This document shows, piece after piece, positions 16,481 through 26,678 of a DNA stretch of 64,000 bases (position 1 is the first letter of the stretch; every line of letters begins with the position of its first letter). Under the pieces are notes generated by a model, which did not search any database, had not been told where the DNA came from, and worked only from the letters and a program-made list of their open reading frames with translations. Both the position numbers and the translations under genes were made by a program. Origin of the DNA: Bacteroidota bacterium (GTDB taxonomy: Bacteria > Bacteroidota > Bacteroidia > CAILMK01 > JACPUW01); contig JACPUW010000007.1 in the NCBI GenBank assembly GCA_016192035.1, forward strand, positions 62,001 through 126,000, read 5' to 3'.

Positions 16481-19400
16481 TTGAAACCACAGGAGCTCCT
16501 TGCCAAGTTTACGGCTTCATTACCCACTGTACATCTTAGCAGTTCGCTGTCAAAAACAGCGTCACACGTGCATGTAAAAGGCCTCGCCGGTTCATCCACT
16601 GCATTTGTCATGGCCGCCATGGCCCACAAACTGCCTGGCCACCACCACCTGGTGGTAGCCCACAGCCATGATGAAGCCCTATTGCTGTCCAATGACCTGG
16701 AAACCTTGATGCCCGAAGGGAGGGTGATGGTCTTTCCCTCGCCGTACTACCGCCACCAGTTTGTGGAGGCATTTGATTCCAATCAGATACAGCAGCGTAC
16801 GGAGGTACTTGAAAGATTTTCAAAGAACCTGTCAAGCCCTCACATGATACTCACCTACCCTGAGGCACTTCTTGAAAAGGTGGTTTCAAAAGCCCAAGTA
16901 GCTGCCAATACATTTATGGTGAAGGTAGGAGATGGCCTTGACCTGGATTTTATTACCGACTTTTTGATAGAGTACCAGTTTGAGCGCGTAGATTTTGTGT
17001 ATGAGCCAGGCACCTTTTCGTTAAGGGGAGGGATAGTGGATGTGTTTTCCTTTGCGGCCGAAATGCCCTTTAGGATAGAGCTATTTGGGGATAAAGTAGA
17101 GTCCATCAAACAGTTTGATCCGGAAACACAATTGTCGGAGCGACGCCTCCAGTCGGTGCACCTCATGCCCAACTTTGAACATGAAGCAGTGGCAAGTGCC
17201 GGAAGGGTGGGCATAATGGACTATTTGCCTGATGATATGGTGGTGTGGAGCCAGGGCATAAGGGACCAGGTGCGTGCGCTGGATACGTTTGAGGAACGGG
17301 TGAAACAAGTGTCTGCTACCGCGCCCTCTTCTATGCTACAGGCTATACGCCAAATGATTGCACAGCAAGATTTGCTTGAAGCGTGGAAGGCCCGGCGGGT
17401 GGTTGACCTGGGGGCCGAACCCTACTTTGGCGATTGTGAAAGGATACAGTTCCATTTTCAGCCCCAGCCGGTATTCAACAAGCGGTTTGACTTGCTTGCC
17501 GACAAACTGGAAGAAAATGACCAAGCTGGATTGAAAACCTATATTTTTTCCGATTCAAAAACCCAATTGGAGCGCATATATGCCATACTTGATGACATAG
17601 GCCGGCACCCTGTTTTCGAGGCCATATACCACGGGCTACATCAAGGGTTTGTGGATAAGGATTTGAAACTGGCCTGCTATACCGAGCATGAAATTTTTAA
17701 CCGCTACAAAAAGCCCAAAGGCCGCAAAAGCTACAACCAAGAAAAAGCCATTACCCTAAAGGAATTGTACCAACTGCAGCCCGGCGATTATGTGGTGCAT
17801 ATAGACCACGGCATAGGGCAATTTTCGGGTCTTGAAAAAATGGAGATCAACGGAAAGGAGCAAGAGGCCATCCGGCTATTGTACAAAGGGGGTGATTTGC
17901 TATACATAAACATACACTCACTGCATAAAATAGCCAGGTTTACCGGGCAAGAAGGCCAGGTGCCCACCATGCACCGCTTGGGTGGGCAGGCCTGGAACAA
18001 GCTCAAGGAGAAGACCAAGGGTAAGGTAAAGGATATAGCGCGTGACCTGATAAAACTCTATGCCGCCAGAAAATCCCAGCCAGGATTTGCCTTTAGCCCT
18101 GATGGTTACCTGCAATATGAATTGGAAGCCTCATTTATTTATGAAGACACGCCTGACCAGGCCAAGGCCACTGCCGACGTGAAGGCCGATATGGAGCAGC
18201 CCCACCCCATGGACCGCCTGGTGTGCGGCGACGTGGGGTTTGGCAAGACCGAGGTGGCCATAAGGGCTGCATTTAAGGCGGCGGTTGACGGCAAGCAAGC
18301 GGCTGTACTGGTGCCTACCACCGTACTGGCCCTGCAGCATTTCAAAACCTTTACGGACAGGCTTTCCGACCTTCCTGTCACTGTGGATTATATCAACCGG
18401 TTCAAGTCAGATGGCCAGGTAAAGGTGACCTTGGAAAAAGTGGCCGAAGGAAAGGTGGACATACTGGTGGGCACCCATAGGCTCTTGTCATCCGATGTGG
18501 TGTTTAAAGACTTGGGACTCCTAATAGTGGACGAGGAACAAAAGTTTGGGGTATCGGCCAAAGAAAAGATCAAAGCACTAAAAGTGAACGTGGACACACT
18601 CACCCTTACGGCCACCCCCATACCCCGAACATTGCAGTTTAGCCTTATGGGGGCCAGGGACTTGAGCACCATTAACACGCCCCCACCCAATAGGCAGCCC
18701 ATAGATACCCTCCTTCACGTTTGGGACGAAGGCATACTGTCAGAGGCCGTGAACAGGGAATTGGCCCGGAATGGGCAGGTTTTCTTCGTACACAACCGAA
18801 TTGCCGATATTTTTCACTTTGCCGGTATCATTGAGCGCTTGTGCCCGCATGCACGGGTGGCGGTGGCCCATGGACAGATGGAAGGGCACAAGCTGGAAGA
18901 AATCATGGTGGCTTTTGTAGATGGGTTTTATGATGTGCTGGTTTCTACCAGTATCATAGAATCGGGGCTTGATATCTCCAACGCCAACACCATCATAGTA
19001 AACGCGGCACACAATTTTGGGCTGAGTGACCTATACCAAATGAGGGGCAGGGTAGGCAGGTCAAACAAAAAAGCGTTTTGCTACCTGTTTACGCCCCCCA
19101 AGCACCTGCTCACCGAAACTGCCCGTAAGCGGCTTTCGGCCATAGAGCAGCATTCAGACCTGGGCAGCGGGTTTCAAATTGCCATGCGCGACATGGACAT
19201 ACGCGGCGCTGGAAATATCCTGGGCGCCGAGCAAAGTGGGTTTATTGCGGAAATAGGGGTGGAGATGTACCACAAAATCCTAAATGAAGCCCTGGCAGAA
19301 CTTAAGGAGTCAGAGTTTAAAGACCTGTTCGGCAGCGAAGCCCAGACCACGGCACTTGCAGTTGATTGCCAGATTGATACCGACATGACTTTGCTCATTC

Positions 19401-19825
19401 CTGATTGGTATGTGACCAATATCAACGAACGGATGAACCTGTACCGGCAACTCAACGATATAGACCGGCAGGCCAAACTCGATGTGTTTGCTGCAGGACT
19501 GGAAGACAGGTTTGGCCCACTGCCCGAACCTACGGCCAACCTGTTGCTCACCATGCAGTTAAAATGGCAAGCCCAGGGTATGCGCATCCAAAAGATATTG
19601 TTAAAATCTGGAAAGATGTTTCTCAATTTGCCGCCGCAAGACAACACCGCCTTTTACCATTCGGAAACCTTTGGCAGATTTTTGGCCTACCTGCAGGACC
19701 ATCCCAAAAAAGTGCGCCTTAAACAAAAAGACAGCGGTGCCCAATTGGTCATTGATGGCGTTACCAATGTGCGAAAAGCATTGCAGTGCTTAAGCGAAAT
19801 TGATGTTTATGAGAAAGTTGTGTAG
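16481..19825 (+). CDS. mfd: Transcription-repair coupling factor
   Basis: A 1114-residue Mfd, the DNA translocase that removes stalled RNA polymerase and recruits UvrA. Order: UvrB-like N-terminal region; RNA-polymerase-interacting domain from about residue 430 (LQPGDYVVHIDHGIGQFSGL); RecG-type helicase with Walker A GDVGFGKTE at about 583, DEEQKFGV (DExQ box) at about 682, LTATPIPRTL, and motif VI QMRGRVGRS; C-terminal TRCF domain. The first in-frame codon after an upstream stop that can serve is TTG 16481, giving KPQELLAKF, a reasonable Mfd N-terminus, 20 nt after a promoter element. uvrA is in the same window at 34.5 kb but unlinked. The last ~20 bp overlap the next gene. Confidence 0.96.
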   Translation: MKPQELLAKFTASLPTVHLSSSLSKTASHVHVKGLAGSSTAFVMAAMAHKLPGHHHLVVAHSHDEALLLSNDLETLMPEGRVMVFPSPYYRHQFVEAFDSNQIQQRTEVLERFSKNLSSPHMILTYPEALLEKVVSKAQVAANTFMVKVGDGLDLDFITDFLIEYQFERVDFVYEPGTFSLRGGIVDVFSFAAEMPFRIELFGDKVESIKQFDPETQLSERRLQSVHLMPNFEHEAVASAGRVGIMDYLPDDMVVWSQGIRDQVRALDTFEERVKQVSATAPSSMLQAIRQMIAQQDLLEAWKARRVVDLGAEPYFGDCERIQFHFQPQPVFNKRFDLLADKLEENDQAGLKTYIFSDSKTQLERIYAILDDIGRHPVFEAIYHGLHQGFVDKDLKLACYTEHEIFNRYKKPKGRKSYNQEKAITLKELYQLQPGDYVVHIDHGIGQFSGLEKMEINGKEQEAIRLLYKGGDLLYINIHSLHKIARFTGQEGQVPTMHRLGGQAWNKLKEKTKGKVKDIARDLIKLYAARKSQPGFAFSPDGYLQYELEASFIYEDTPDQAKATADVKADMEQPHPMDRLVCGDVGFGKTEVAIRAAFKAAVDGKQAAVLVPTTVLALQHFKTFTDRLSDLPVTVDYINRFKSDGQVKVTLEKVAEGKVDILVGTHRLLSSDVVFKDLGLLIVDEEQKFGVSAKEKIKALKVNVDTLTLTATPIPRTLQFSLMGARDLSTINTPPPNRQPIDTLLHVWDEGILSEAVNRELARNGQVFFVHNRIADIFHFAGIIERLCPHARVAVAHGQMEGHKLEEIMVAFVDGFYDVLVSTSIIESGLDISNANTIIVNAAHNFGLSDLYQMRGRVGRSNKKAFCYLFTPPKHLLTETARKRLSAIEQHSDLGSGFQIAMRDMDIRGAGNILGAEQSGFIAEIGVEMYHKILNEALAELKESEFKDLFGSEAQTTALAVDCQIDTDMTLLIPDWYVTNINERMNLYRQLNDIDRQAKLDVFAAGLEDRFGPLPEPTANLLLTMQLKWQAQGMRIQKILLKSGKMFLNLPPQDNTAFYHSETFGRFLAYLQDHPKKVRLKQKDSGAQLVIDGVTNVRKALQCLSEIDVYEKVV

Positions 19826-21104
19826 TCCTTGCGCGGCAGTTTTTTTTGTTTTGGCCAGTACATGGGCATATGGCCAGTACCAACTGGAGGTAAGCATGGC
19901 CGATAGCCTTATATACAAACCGTATTTTTTTGTGGATGTGCCCGATACGGTAAGCCAGCACACCGTTACTGCCAAAGGAAATGCCTGGCGTGGCTATAGC
20001 CTGGAAGTGACAGGCGGGAACTTGGACAGTGCAGGAAGGGTGTGGATTGACTGGCCCCAAGCCTATCTTCAAGGAGGATTTGTTGGGCTTAGCTTATTGG
20101 GCCCAAACAATGAGATATTGGATGAAAAACAGGTGAAAATACCTAAACCAGAACGCATACGAATCAACTACCTACAACCGCCTGGCGGAGTAGGCGAGCG
20201 TTTTCCGCTAGAATTGGTATGTCAATTTGCTGATGGACAGGTTGGACGGACACCCCAGCTGCCTTGGTCTCTGTTTACCCTTACCTGCCGTGGGGATACC
20301 TTGGATACATCCTACTTCTTTATTCCCATGTATGCCGATAGCCCTGAGGTGCTCTGGCTTGAGGCTACTATGATGGGTGACACTTCCCTGTACCATGCCT
20401 TGGCAGTACCTTGCAACTATCAAGATACCATACACATAGATTTGAAAGGTGCCGCGGGCCTGCACGGAAAGCACGGAAACAATGGCAAGCCTGGCCAAGA
20501 ATGGGATAGACACGGCAAAAATGGACACGATGGAGGCGATGGTGCCGATGGCTTGGATGTGAACCTGGTGCTTATGCCTTTGGTATCAGGTAATGATACC
20601 GTATTTAAGGCGGTATGCATGGCATCTGAATTTGTCCATACCGTTTTTCTACGTCCGGGTCAGGGCCTGCTGCGGGTAACGGTGAGTGGGGGGCCAGGTG
20701 GCAATGGGGGCAATGGCGGTGCCGGGGCTCCCGGCAACCCCGATGCGCACCAGCAGGCCGGTGCTGCTGGGGGTGATGGCGGAATGGGCGGATACGGCGG
20801 CAATGGCGGATACGGGGGTAAGGTCAAGATAATTACAAATACTGTGGGAAAAGACTACCTGACAATGATAGAAATAGATAGGGCCGGAGCTAAAGGGGGT
20901 AGCGGAGGATTGGGAGGTGCTCCAGGCATTCACCACGTGCGCAAGAATGCCGGTTTTCTGGAGAAGTGGCTCAAGGGCAAGGCCGTCCGGACCGGCAAAC
21001 CCGGATCTGATGGATATGATGGGCTTGATGGCCCCACCCCGGAATTATGGCTGGTGGACGATGCAGAACTCCTGCGCATCCTCTTGGATTTGGAGCAAGG
21101 GTAA
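19809..21104 (+). CDS. Secreted glycine-rich protein with Gly-X-Y (collagen-like) blocks
   Basis: About 431 residues. Signal peptide RKLCSPCAAVFFVLASTWAYG is followed by a beta-rich domain of about 180 residues without a family I know. Then come alternating Gly-rich blocks and strand segments: GLHGKHGNNGKPGQ and HDGGDGADG at about 215-245; a 50-residue strand region; GGPGGNGGNGGAGAPG to GGMGGYGGNGGYGG at about 297-340; strands; GAKGGSGGLGGAPG; and GKPGSDGYDGLDG near the C-terminus. No T9SS sorting domain is present. It starts inside the mfd 3' end (ATG 19803 or 19809; mfd stops at 19825), so it is translationally linked to mfd. Gly-rich spacing suggests polyglycine-II or collagen-like packing; this is inference. 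Confidence 0.75.
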   Translation: MRKLCSPCAAVFFVLASTWAYGQYQLEVSMADSLIYKPYFFVDVPDTVSQHTVTAKGNAWRGYSLEVTGGNLDSAGRVWIDWPQAYLQGGFVGLSLLGPNNEILDEKQVKIPKPERIRINYLQPPGGVGERFPLELVCQFADGQVGRTPQLPWSLFTLTCRGDTLDTSYFFIPMYADSPEVLWLEATMMGDTSLYHALAVPCNYQDTIHIDLKGAAGLHGKHGNNGKPGQEWDRHGKNGHDGGDGADGLDVNLVLMPLVSGNDTVFKAVCMASEFVHTVFLRPGQGLLRVTVSGGPGGNGGNGGAGAPGNPDAHQQAGAAGGDGGMGGYGGNGGYGGKVKIITNTVGKDYLTMIEIDRAGAKGGSGGLGGAPGIHHVRKNAGFLEKWLKGKAVRTGKPGSDGYDGLDGPTPELWLVDDAELLRILLDLEQG

Positions 21105-21222
21105 GCCTAGATTGGAGGCTGGCCTACTTGGGCTTGGGTTATTTGAACCATCCATAGGTTTTGTGCATCTAGCGGGGGAACTGTTACCCAAACATTAATT
21201 TACCGCCCTTTACGCCCAGTCC

Positions 21223-24200
21223 ATGACGCGAATATTACCTTCCCTTCTGTTAATCTTGCTATTAGCTGCCCCACAAGCCAAGGCCGACCACTTTATTGGC
21301 TCTGATTTTACCTGGGAATGCCTGAGCGACGATACGTTCAAGATCATACTCACTTTTTACCAGGACTGCAACGGATGCCACCTGGGCGAGCGCCCCACGG
21401 GATGCACGTGGGAACTATGCGGCTTGCCCGGCCTATCACTGCGGTCTAACTGTGGCACCAAATCGGCCACCTTTACCCAGGTATCTCACAAGGATATAAC
21501 CCCTGTGTGTAGGTCGCAGTGCAGCCGCTGCACCGACTGTGCATGCTCCTTTCAGTTTGGCATACGCAAGCACATACTGGAAACCGTGGTCTATCTGGGC
21601 GACTTTAGGAAAAACGGCTGTTGTGAGGTCACCATAAGCTATTATTCCTGTTGCCGGAGCACCTCCATTACCACGGGTGCGGCCAACAATTCCTTTTATG
21701 TGGACGCCATCATGAACGTGTGCCAAAGCCCCTGCGACAATAGCCCCGTGTTTACCAATGCACCTATTGCCATCCTTTGCTTAGGCCGTGATTTTATTTA
21801 CAACCAAGGGGTTACCGATTTTGATGTGGATTCCACTACCGGCGGCCTCCTAGACAGCATGGTGTATTCATTTGCCGACCCCATGCGGGGAGCAGGGCAG
21901 TCAACCCCTTGGTCAGGTGGTTTTTCTGCCGAGAAACCGCTCACCTTTTTGGGCTTTCCCAAGACCAGCTTGCCCTTTCCCAGGGGCTTTCACCTCGACA
22001 CCTTTACCGGCGATATGATGTTTAGGCCCATGAAGGTGGAAATCACGGTATTCGCCATTAAAATTGAGCAATACCGCAATGGCAAGAAAATTAGTGAAAC
22101 CCGCAGGGACGTTCAGATCATAGTGATCAAATGCCCCGACAACGACCCGCCCGTCATTTCAGGCATCAATTGCAGTTCGCCCAAGCCCAACGCTTTCAAG
22201 GCCCAGGCCTGTGCAGGCCAAACCCTCTGCTTTACCATATGCACCAGCGACAAGGACAAGGACGATACCGTGACCATAAGCTGGAATGCGGGTATTCCCG
22301 GGGCCATTTTTACGGTGGTCAACAAAGGCGATAGAAGGGAAACGGGGCGTTTTTGTTGGACCCCCACCGAAGCACACGTGAGCAAGTTTCCTTATACGTT
22401 CGTAGCCACTGCCAAAGACAATGCCTGTCCTGTAAACGGTTTTACGGCGCGTTCTTTCCAAGTCATAGTAAAGGAATCGCCCAAGCTGACTTATGATACA
22501 CTGGCCTATGACTGTGGCAATGCGCGGTTTACCGTGGAGCGGCGTGGCAAGATAAAAATCACGCAGTACCTATGGGTTTTCAATGGAAATACCAAGGTCA
22601 GGCCCGGATCGGACAAGGACACGGTTTATACCCGGTTTAAATACCCTGGCCCCAAACCATTTGCCGTCACGGCTTTTGGTAGCAATGGCTGCAATACCAT
22701 ATCCGAAGACACCATTACCATACCCAAGTATATCAATACCACCACTACCGACTACCCACCGGTATGCGCCGGCAGCCAGGTCACCGTTTCGGCAGTGGTG
22801 GCCGATTCGGTGGGGCCCGTGGATTTTAAGTGGGCGCATACCAGCTCTACCAAGCGCACCACTACCATCACCGTGGGCACGCGCGACACCTTTGTGGTGG
22901 CCCTGGTGGACGATGGTAGCTGCACCAATTCCGATACTACTTTTATACAAGTAAACCGGCCACCGGTAGTGGACTTGGGCATAGACCAACGCATCTGCCC
23001 GGGTACCACCTATCAATTTGGCGTGGGCAGGACCATTGATACCACCGATGCCGATACCGTGGTCCGAATAGAATGGTACCAGGGCGGTTTAACCAACTTT
23101 TTGCTGGAGGCCGATTCCATTACCCTAAAAGACAGTGCAACCTATTATATCAAGGCAATAGATTCCCTGGGATGCTATTCGGTTGATTCCGTGCGCCTTT
23201 TTGTCAATCCGCTACGCGAATGGCAACCCAAGGACCAGGCCATATGCATAGGCGACAGCGCCATTCTTGAAATGGGCGACCAGACCTTGACCAGCAGGTA
23301 TTGGTGGTATGGCTCGCCTGGTGATACGGCCAACCCCATAGCTACCGGCCCTCTGTTTGGCGATTTGCCAACCACATCAAAATGGTATGGGGTAAAATGG
23401 TCGGAAATAATTGGTGGCCTGCGCTGTACGGAGTATGACAGCGTGTCGGTAAAAGTGAACCCATTGCCGGAACTCAAACTTAACCTTCCGGTAGAGCTAT
23501 GTGAAAACCATGGTGCTTTTTCGCTCAGCTTGGTGGGCACACCCTATGGAGGGGTGTGGTTTGATACTGCCAAAACCAGGGACTACATACGGGGTAATGT
23601 ATTCTATACCACTGAAGCAAAGGCAGATGGTAAGAACAATGCCCGACATTTGGTGGGATACACCTACACCGATTTGGTAACCGGCTGTTTAGACACCACC
23701 TATGGGGTGGTAGTGGTAAAACCCCTGCCTGAGTTGGCGCTGAGCGAAGATACCTTGTTTGTTTGCAATACGGAGATAGATAGGGAGTTGGGGCAGTATG
23801 TGATGAAAGTGGCCGGCAAAGGGTCTTGGCAAGGGCCAGGGGTGGTGCTGGATGGAGGCAAATACAGATTTGTGGTAGCTGAAGTAGGGCCCCAGCAGCA
23901 GGCCTACACCCTAACCTATGGCTACACCGACAACAATGGGGCACAGCCCTGGTGCAGCAATCAGTTACAATTGGTGGTCAACGTGATAGAAGTGCCTGAG
24001 GTAGCCATTGAGCGGTTTGATTCGGTGTGTGTAGATGCCCCACTGGTGGCATTGGACAAGGCGAGCCCGACGGGCAAAACCGGTGCATGGTATTACCAGG
24101 GTACCGACGGAAGCCGCTGGGATATGATGGATGATGACTTTGATCCCAGTACCTATGGCGCTGGAAAACACAGGTTAGCATACGTTTACAGAGTGCCGGG

Positions 24201-25629
24201 CAGTGTATGTGCCGACACGGGCTACGCAGTGATAGGGGTTAATCCATTGCCTCAACCCATAATGAGCACCGCATGGGAGCAAGTATTGGGCGAGAATAGG
24301 ATTTGCTTATCGGCTGATGCCAAAACACTGAAAGGCAGTGTGCAAGATGTCAATAGCAATTTTGTGAAAATGGTTTTTGCGGGGCGTGGGGTTAGCGGAA
24401 GCGGCAATGGCCCCTATATGTTTACCCCCAAAGATGCCGGACTGGGTACGCATACCCTTACCTATGATGTGGAAAACATCTATGGCTGCAAGGCCAGGGT
24501 AAGCCAAAACGTGGGTGTAGATGATGTAAAGGAGGTAAGTTACTCAAATTCCGTAGTTTGCTTGGGCGATACGGTGAATCTCATGCCTAGCCACAAAAAT
24601 GCCACCGACCTGGAGTGGAGTACCGATGGCCAGGGCCAATTTGTGGATAAGGGCCTCAGCGGGGCGCGGTATGTGCCCTTGGGAACCGACTTATCGCAAG
24701 CTTTTCATATATGGGTAAAGACGGTTAACCCCAACAATATTTGCCCTGATGTGGAACATAAGGCCGAGCTGGAGGTGTACCCGCTGCCCGTGCTGGGATT
24801 TGTCCAGAGCGATACCCTGGGATGTGCCCCCTTAAGGGTTGATTTTGAGAATAAAACCACCATTGAACGAGGAGAAATAGCTTGGGTGGATTTTCTTTTT
24901 GGCAATGGCCAACGAAGCAGGGTGAAAGGGTATGGCAGCACCACGGCCACTACCTATGGGGTGGTGGGCAGCAACGACCGCTACCGGGGCTGGATGGTGG
25001 CCGGCAGCGATGTGGGTTGCCGCGATAGCGCAAAGTTTGGGGTCACCACCCTGCTCTTGCCAAAACCTGCCTATACACCGCAGCCGGGTCAGACAACCAT
25101 CATAGACCCTGCCATTTACTTTGAAAATAAATCGGAGTATGTGGTGGATGAAAACACCGGCTATGCCTGGTATTTTGACGACCACATGGCCAGTGATGGA
25201 GGCAATTCCACAGACAAGGATGTGCTGTACAGCTACACCGACACCGGGCACTACCAAGTGAAACTATATGCAGCCAATTATCATGTTCACAGCGGATTGG
25301 ATGTGGTTTGTATAGATTCCATTACCCATACGGTAGTGGTGCTGCCCGAGGTGGTCATCTATGTGCCCAATGTGTTTACCCCCAATGCCGATGGGCCAGA
25401 GGCGAACAATGTGTTTAAACCCGTGATAAGCAACGCGCTTGAGTACAATATAAAAGTATATGACCGCTGGGGTGAGCGCATGTGGGAAAGCGAAGACCTG
25501 GCCGCCTGGTGGGATGGCACCTACAAAGGCCAAGATTGCGAACTGGGAGTCTATCTATATGTGATCAAGGTGAAAAATGAAGCCGGAACCGAATACGAGT
25601 TCTCTGGTACAGTAACGCTGTTGCGCTAA
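21223..25629 (+). CDS. Giant surface protein with PKD/Ig-like repeats and T9SS type B sorting domain
   Basis: 1468 residues. Signal peptide ILPSLLLILLLAAPQAKA, then an N-terminal module with 15 cysteines between residues 33 and 144 (including CRSQCSRCTDCACSF and YYSCCRS), a cadherin-like stretch (to about 420), a series of PKD/Ig-like repeats with SVCVDAP, VCLGDTV and PLP junctions, and a PKD-like module near 1350 (GYAWYFDDH, YTDTGHYQVKLYA). The last ~95 residues are the gliding motility-associated type B sorting domain (YVPNVFTPNADG, IKVYDRWGERMWES, WDGTYKGQDCELGVYLYVI). It is therefore a T9SS-exported, surface-attached adhesin-like protein. It shares its N-terminal module with the 38.8-kb protein. 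Confidence 0.92.
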   Translation: MTRILPSLLLILLLAAPQAKADHFIGSDFTWECLSDDTFKIILTFYQDCNGCHLGERPTGCTWELCGLPGLSLRSNCGTKSATFTQVSHKDITPVCRSQCSRCTDCACSFQFGIRKHILETVVYLGDFRKNGCCEVTISYYSCCRSTSITTGAANNSFYVDAIMNVCQSPCDNSPVFTNAPIAILCLGRDFIYNQGVTDFDVDSTTGGLLDSMVYSFADPMRGAGQSTPWSGGFSAEKPLTFLGFPKTSLPFPRGFHLDTFTGDMMFRPMKVEITVFAIKIEQYRNGKKISETRRDVQIIVIKCPDNDPPVISGINCSSPKPNAFKAQACAGQTLCFTICTSDKDKDDTVTISWNAGIPGAIFTVVNKGDRRETGRFCWTPTEAHVSKFPYTFVATAKDNACPVNGFTARSFQVIVKESPKLTYDTLAYDCGNARFTVERRGKIKITQYLWVFNGNTKVRPGSDKDTVYTRFKYPGPKPFAVTAFGSNGCNTISEDTITIPKYINTTTTDYPPVCAGSQVTVSAVVADSVGPVDFKWAHTSSTKRTTTITVGTRDTFVVALVDDGSCTNSDTTFIQVNRPPVVDLGIDQRICPGTTYQFGVGRTIDTTDADTVVRIEWYQGGLTNFLLEADSITLKDSATYYIKAIDSLGCYSVDSVRLFVNPLREWQPKDQAICIGDSAILEMGDQTLTSRYWWYGSPGDTANPIATGPLFGDLPTTSKWYGVKWSEIIGGLRCTEYDSVSVKVNPLPELKLNLPVELCENHGAFSLSLVGTPYGGVWFDTAKTRDYIRGNVFYTTEAKADGKNNARHLVGYTYTDLVTGCLDTTYGVVVVKPLPELALSEDTLFVCNTEIDRELGQYVMKVAGKGSWQGPGVVLDGGKYRFVVAEVGPQQQAYTLTYGYTDNNGAQPWCSNQLQLVVNVIEVPEVAIERFDSVCVDAPLVALDKASPTGKTGAWYYQGTDGSRWDMMDDDFDPSTYGAGKHRLAYVYRVPGSVCADTGYAVIGVNPLPQPIMSTAWEQVLGENRICLSADAKTLKGSVQDVNSNFVKMVFAGRGVSGSGNGPYMFTPKDAGLGTHTLTYDVENIYGCKARVSQNVGVDDVKEVSYSNSVVCLGDTVNLMPSHKNATDLEWSTDGQGQFVDKGLSGARYVPLGTDLSQAFHIWVKTVNPNNICPDVEHKAELEVYPLPVLGFVQSDTLGCAPLRVDFENKTTIERGEIAWVDFLFGNGQRSRVKGYGSTTATTYGVVGSNDRYRGWMVAGSDVGCRDSAKFGVTTLLLPKPAYTPQPGQTTIIDPAIYFENKSEYVVDENTGYAWYFDDHMASDGGNSTDKDVLYSYTDTGHYQVKLYAANYHVHSGLDVVCIDSITHTVVVLPEVVIYVPNVFTPNADGPEANNVFKPVISNALEYNIKVYDRWGERMWESEDLAAWWDGTYKGQDCELGVYLYVIKVKNEAGTEYEFSGTVTLLR

Positions 25630-25679
25630 GCTGGCAATGGATGTTCTTTGCCTACGCTCTGTGGTAAATGCCATTTATC

Positions 25680-25700
25680 AGGGCTGTGGAAAGCCCTTTA
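25680..25700 (+). terminator. Possible weak terminator
   Basis: AGGGCT-GTGGAA-AGCCCT hairpin (6-bp stem) followed by only TTTA, 50 bp after the type B T9SS gene. Confidence 0.3.
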
Positions 25701-25783
25701 TGCACTGAAGGTATTGTAACAATTTGGATTACAGATTGGGTACATCATTGTAGCCTTACCATTCTCGGTTTGGGTGGGTGGGC

Positions 25784-25791
25784 TAGTTTTG
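25784..25791 (+). promoter_or_regulatory. -7 promoter element TAGTTTTG
   Basis: Exact TAnnTTTG match 10 nt before ATG 25802 (22 nt before the alternative ATG 25814, the usual distance in this window). Confidence 0.45.
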
Positions 25792-25801
25792 CCCAATTAA
25801 A

Positions 25802-26671
25802 ATGTATTCCTATATGAACTATGTCACGCCCTGTCTTTTGGTTTTGTTGGCATTTACCTTCAACCGGCTTGGGGCCCAGTGTGCGGAGTCTAGCAGTGTG
25901 TATGCCTTTGCCTTCAATGGCAACGACTACGAAGTGGTGAAGGCGCTGAAGAACTGGGCTGATGCGGCGGCATGTGCAGTGGAACGGGGCGGATATTTAG
26001 CTGAAATCAATACCCTTGAGGAGCAAGATGCCATTTGGGATACCTTAATCCAGGGTGCCAAGATTCCGGTTGACTATACCGTGGTGATGACGGGCGGGGG
26101 CATAGCCTATGTGTGGATAGGCGCAAGTGATATTACGGAAGAAGGCAATTGGCTGTGGGACGGCAACGGCGATGGCGCGGGAGATTTATTCTGGACTGGA
26201 CAGGGAGCGGCGGGGAACAATGATGGTGAGGCCAAGGATGATGCCTTCTTCCACTGGGGTGGTTCTACGGCTGGCCAGGCCAAGGAACCCGATGACTTTG
26301 CCATGTCACAGGATTGCGCCGGCATGGGTTTGGTGGGCTGGCCTAAAGGATCTACGCTCTACGGCGTTGCGGGTGAATGGAATGACTTGGGCTGTGGCAC
26401 CGAACTCTATTTTGTGGTAGAGAAAACTTCTACCCACATAGCCCCGCCACAGGGAACCGGTATGGGGCAGCCGTACCCCAATCCATCAATGGGCATGTTC
26501 CATCTGGCAGAAAAGGCAAGCAATATTGCTGTATATGACCTCCTTGGCAAGGTGCTATTGACCGACCGTAATACCAATCAGATAGACCTTACCGCCTATG
26601 TAGGCAGTATGTTCATTGTGGTCTATGAGATTGGGGGCACGGCCCATCGTGCCCGCTTGGTAAAGGGGTAG
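25802..26671 (+). CDS. Secreted C-type lectin domain protein with T9SS type A sorting domain
   Basis: 289 residues: signal peptide (about 1-25, ending RLGAQ), a C-type lectin fold at about 30-210, and a type A sorting domain at the C-terminus. Lectin landmarks are NWADAAACAVERGGYLAEIN, VWIGASDITEEGNWLWDGNG, the EPDDF segment near the Ca-binding loop, and WNDLGCGTELYFVVE. The disulfide-type cysteines are partly kept. Sorting domain: GQPYPNPSMGMFHL, IAVYDLLGKVLLTD, MFIVVYEIGG. The second ATG (25814) may be the true start because it fits the promoter spacing. The product is probably a surface carbohydrate-binding protein; ligand unknown. It follows the large T9SS adhesin but has its own promoter. 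Confidence 0.88.
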   Translation: MYSYMNYVTPCLLVLLAFTFNRLGAQCAESSSVYAFAFNGNDYEVVKALKNWADAAACAVERGGYLAEINTLEEQDAIWDTLIQGAKIPVDYTVVMTGGGIAYVWIGASDITEEGNWLWDGNGDGAGDLFWTGQGAAGNNDGEAKDDAFFHWGGSTAGQAKEPDDFAMSQDCAGMGLVGWPKGSTLYGVAGEWNDLGCGTELYFVVEKTSTHIAPPQGTGMGQPYPNPSMGMFHLAEKASNIAVYDLLGKVLLTDRNTNQIDLTAYVGSMFIVVYEIGGTAHRARLVKG

Positions 26672-26678
26672 TGTCCAG

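Noticed and set aside
20450-21050. Gly-rich repeats considered as a CRISPR-like or DNA repeat array
   Set aside because: The repetition is at protein level with varied codons; there are no regular identical DNA repeats and spacers.
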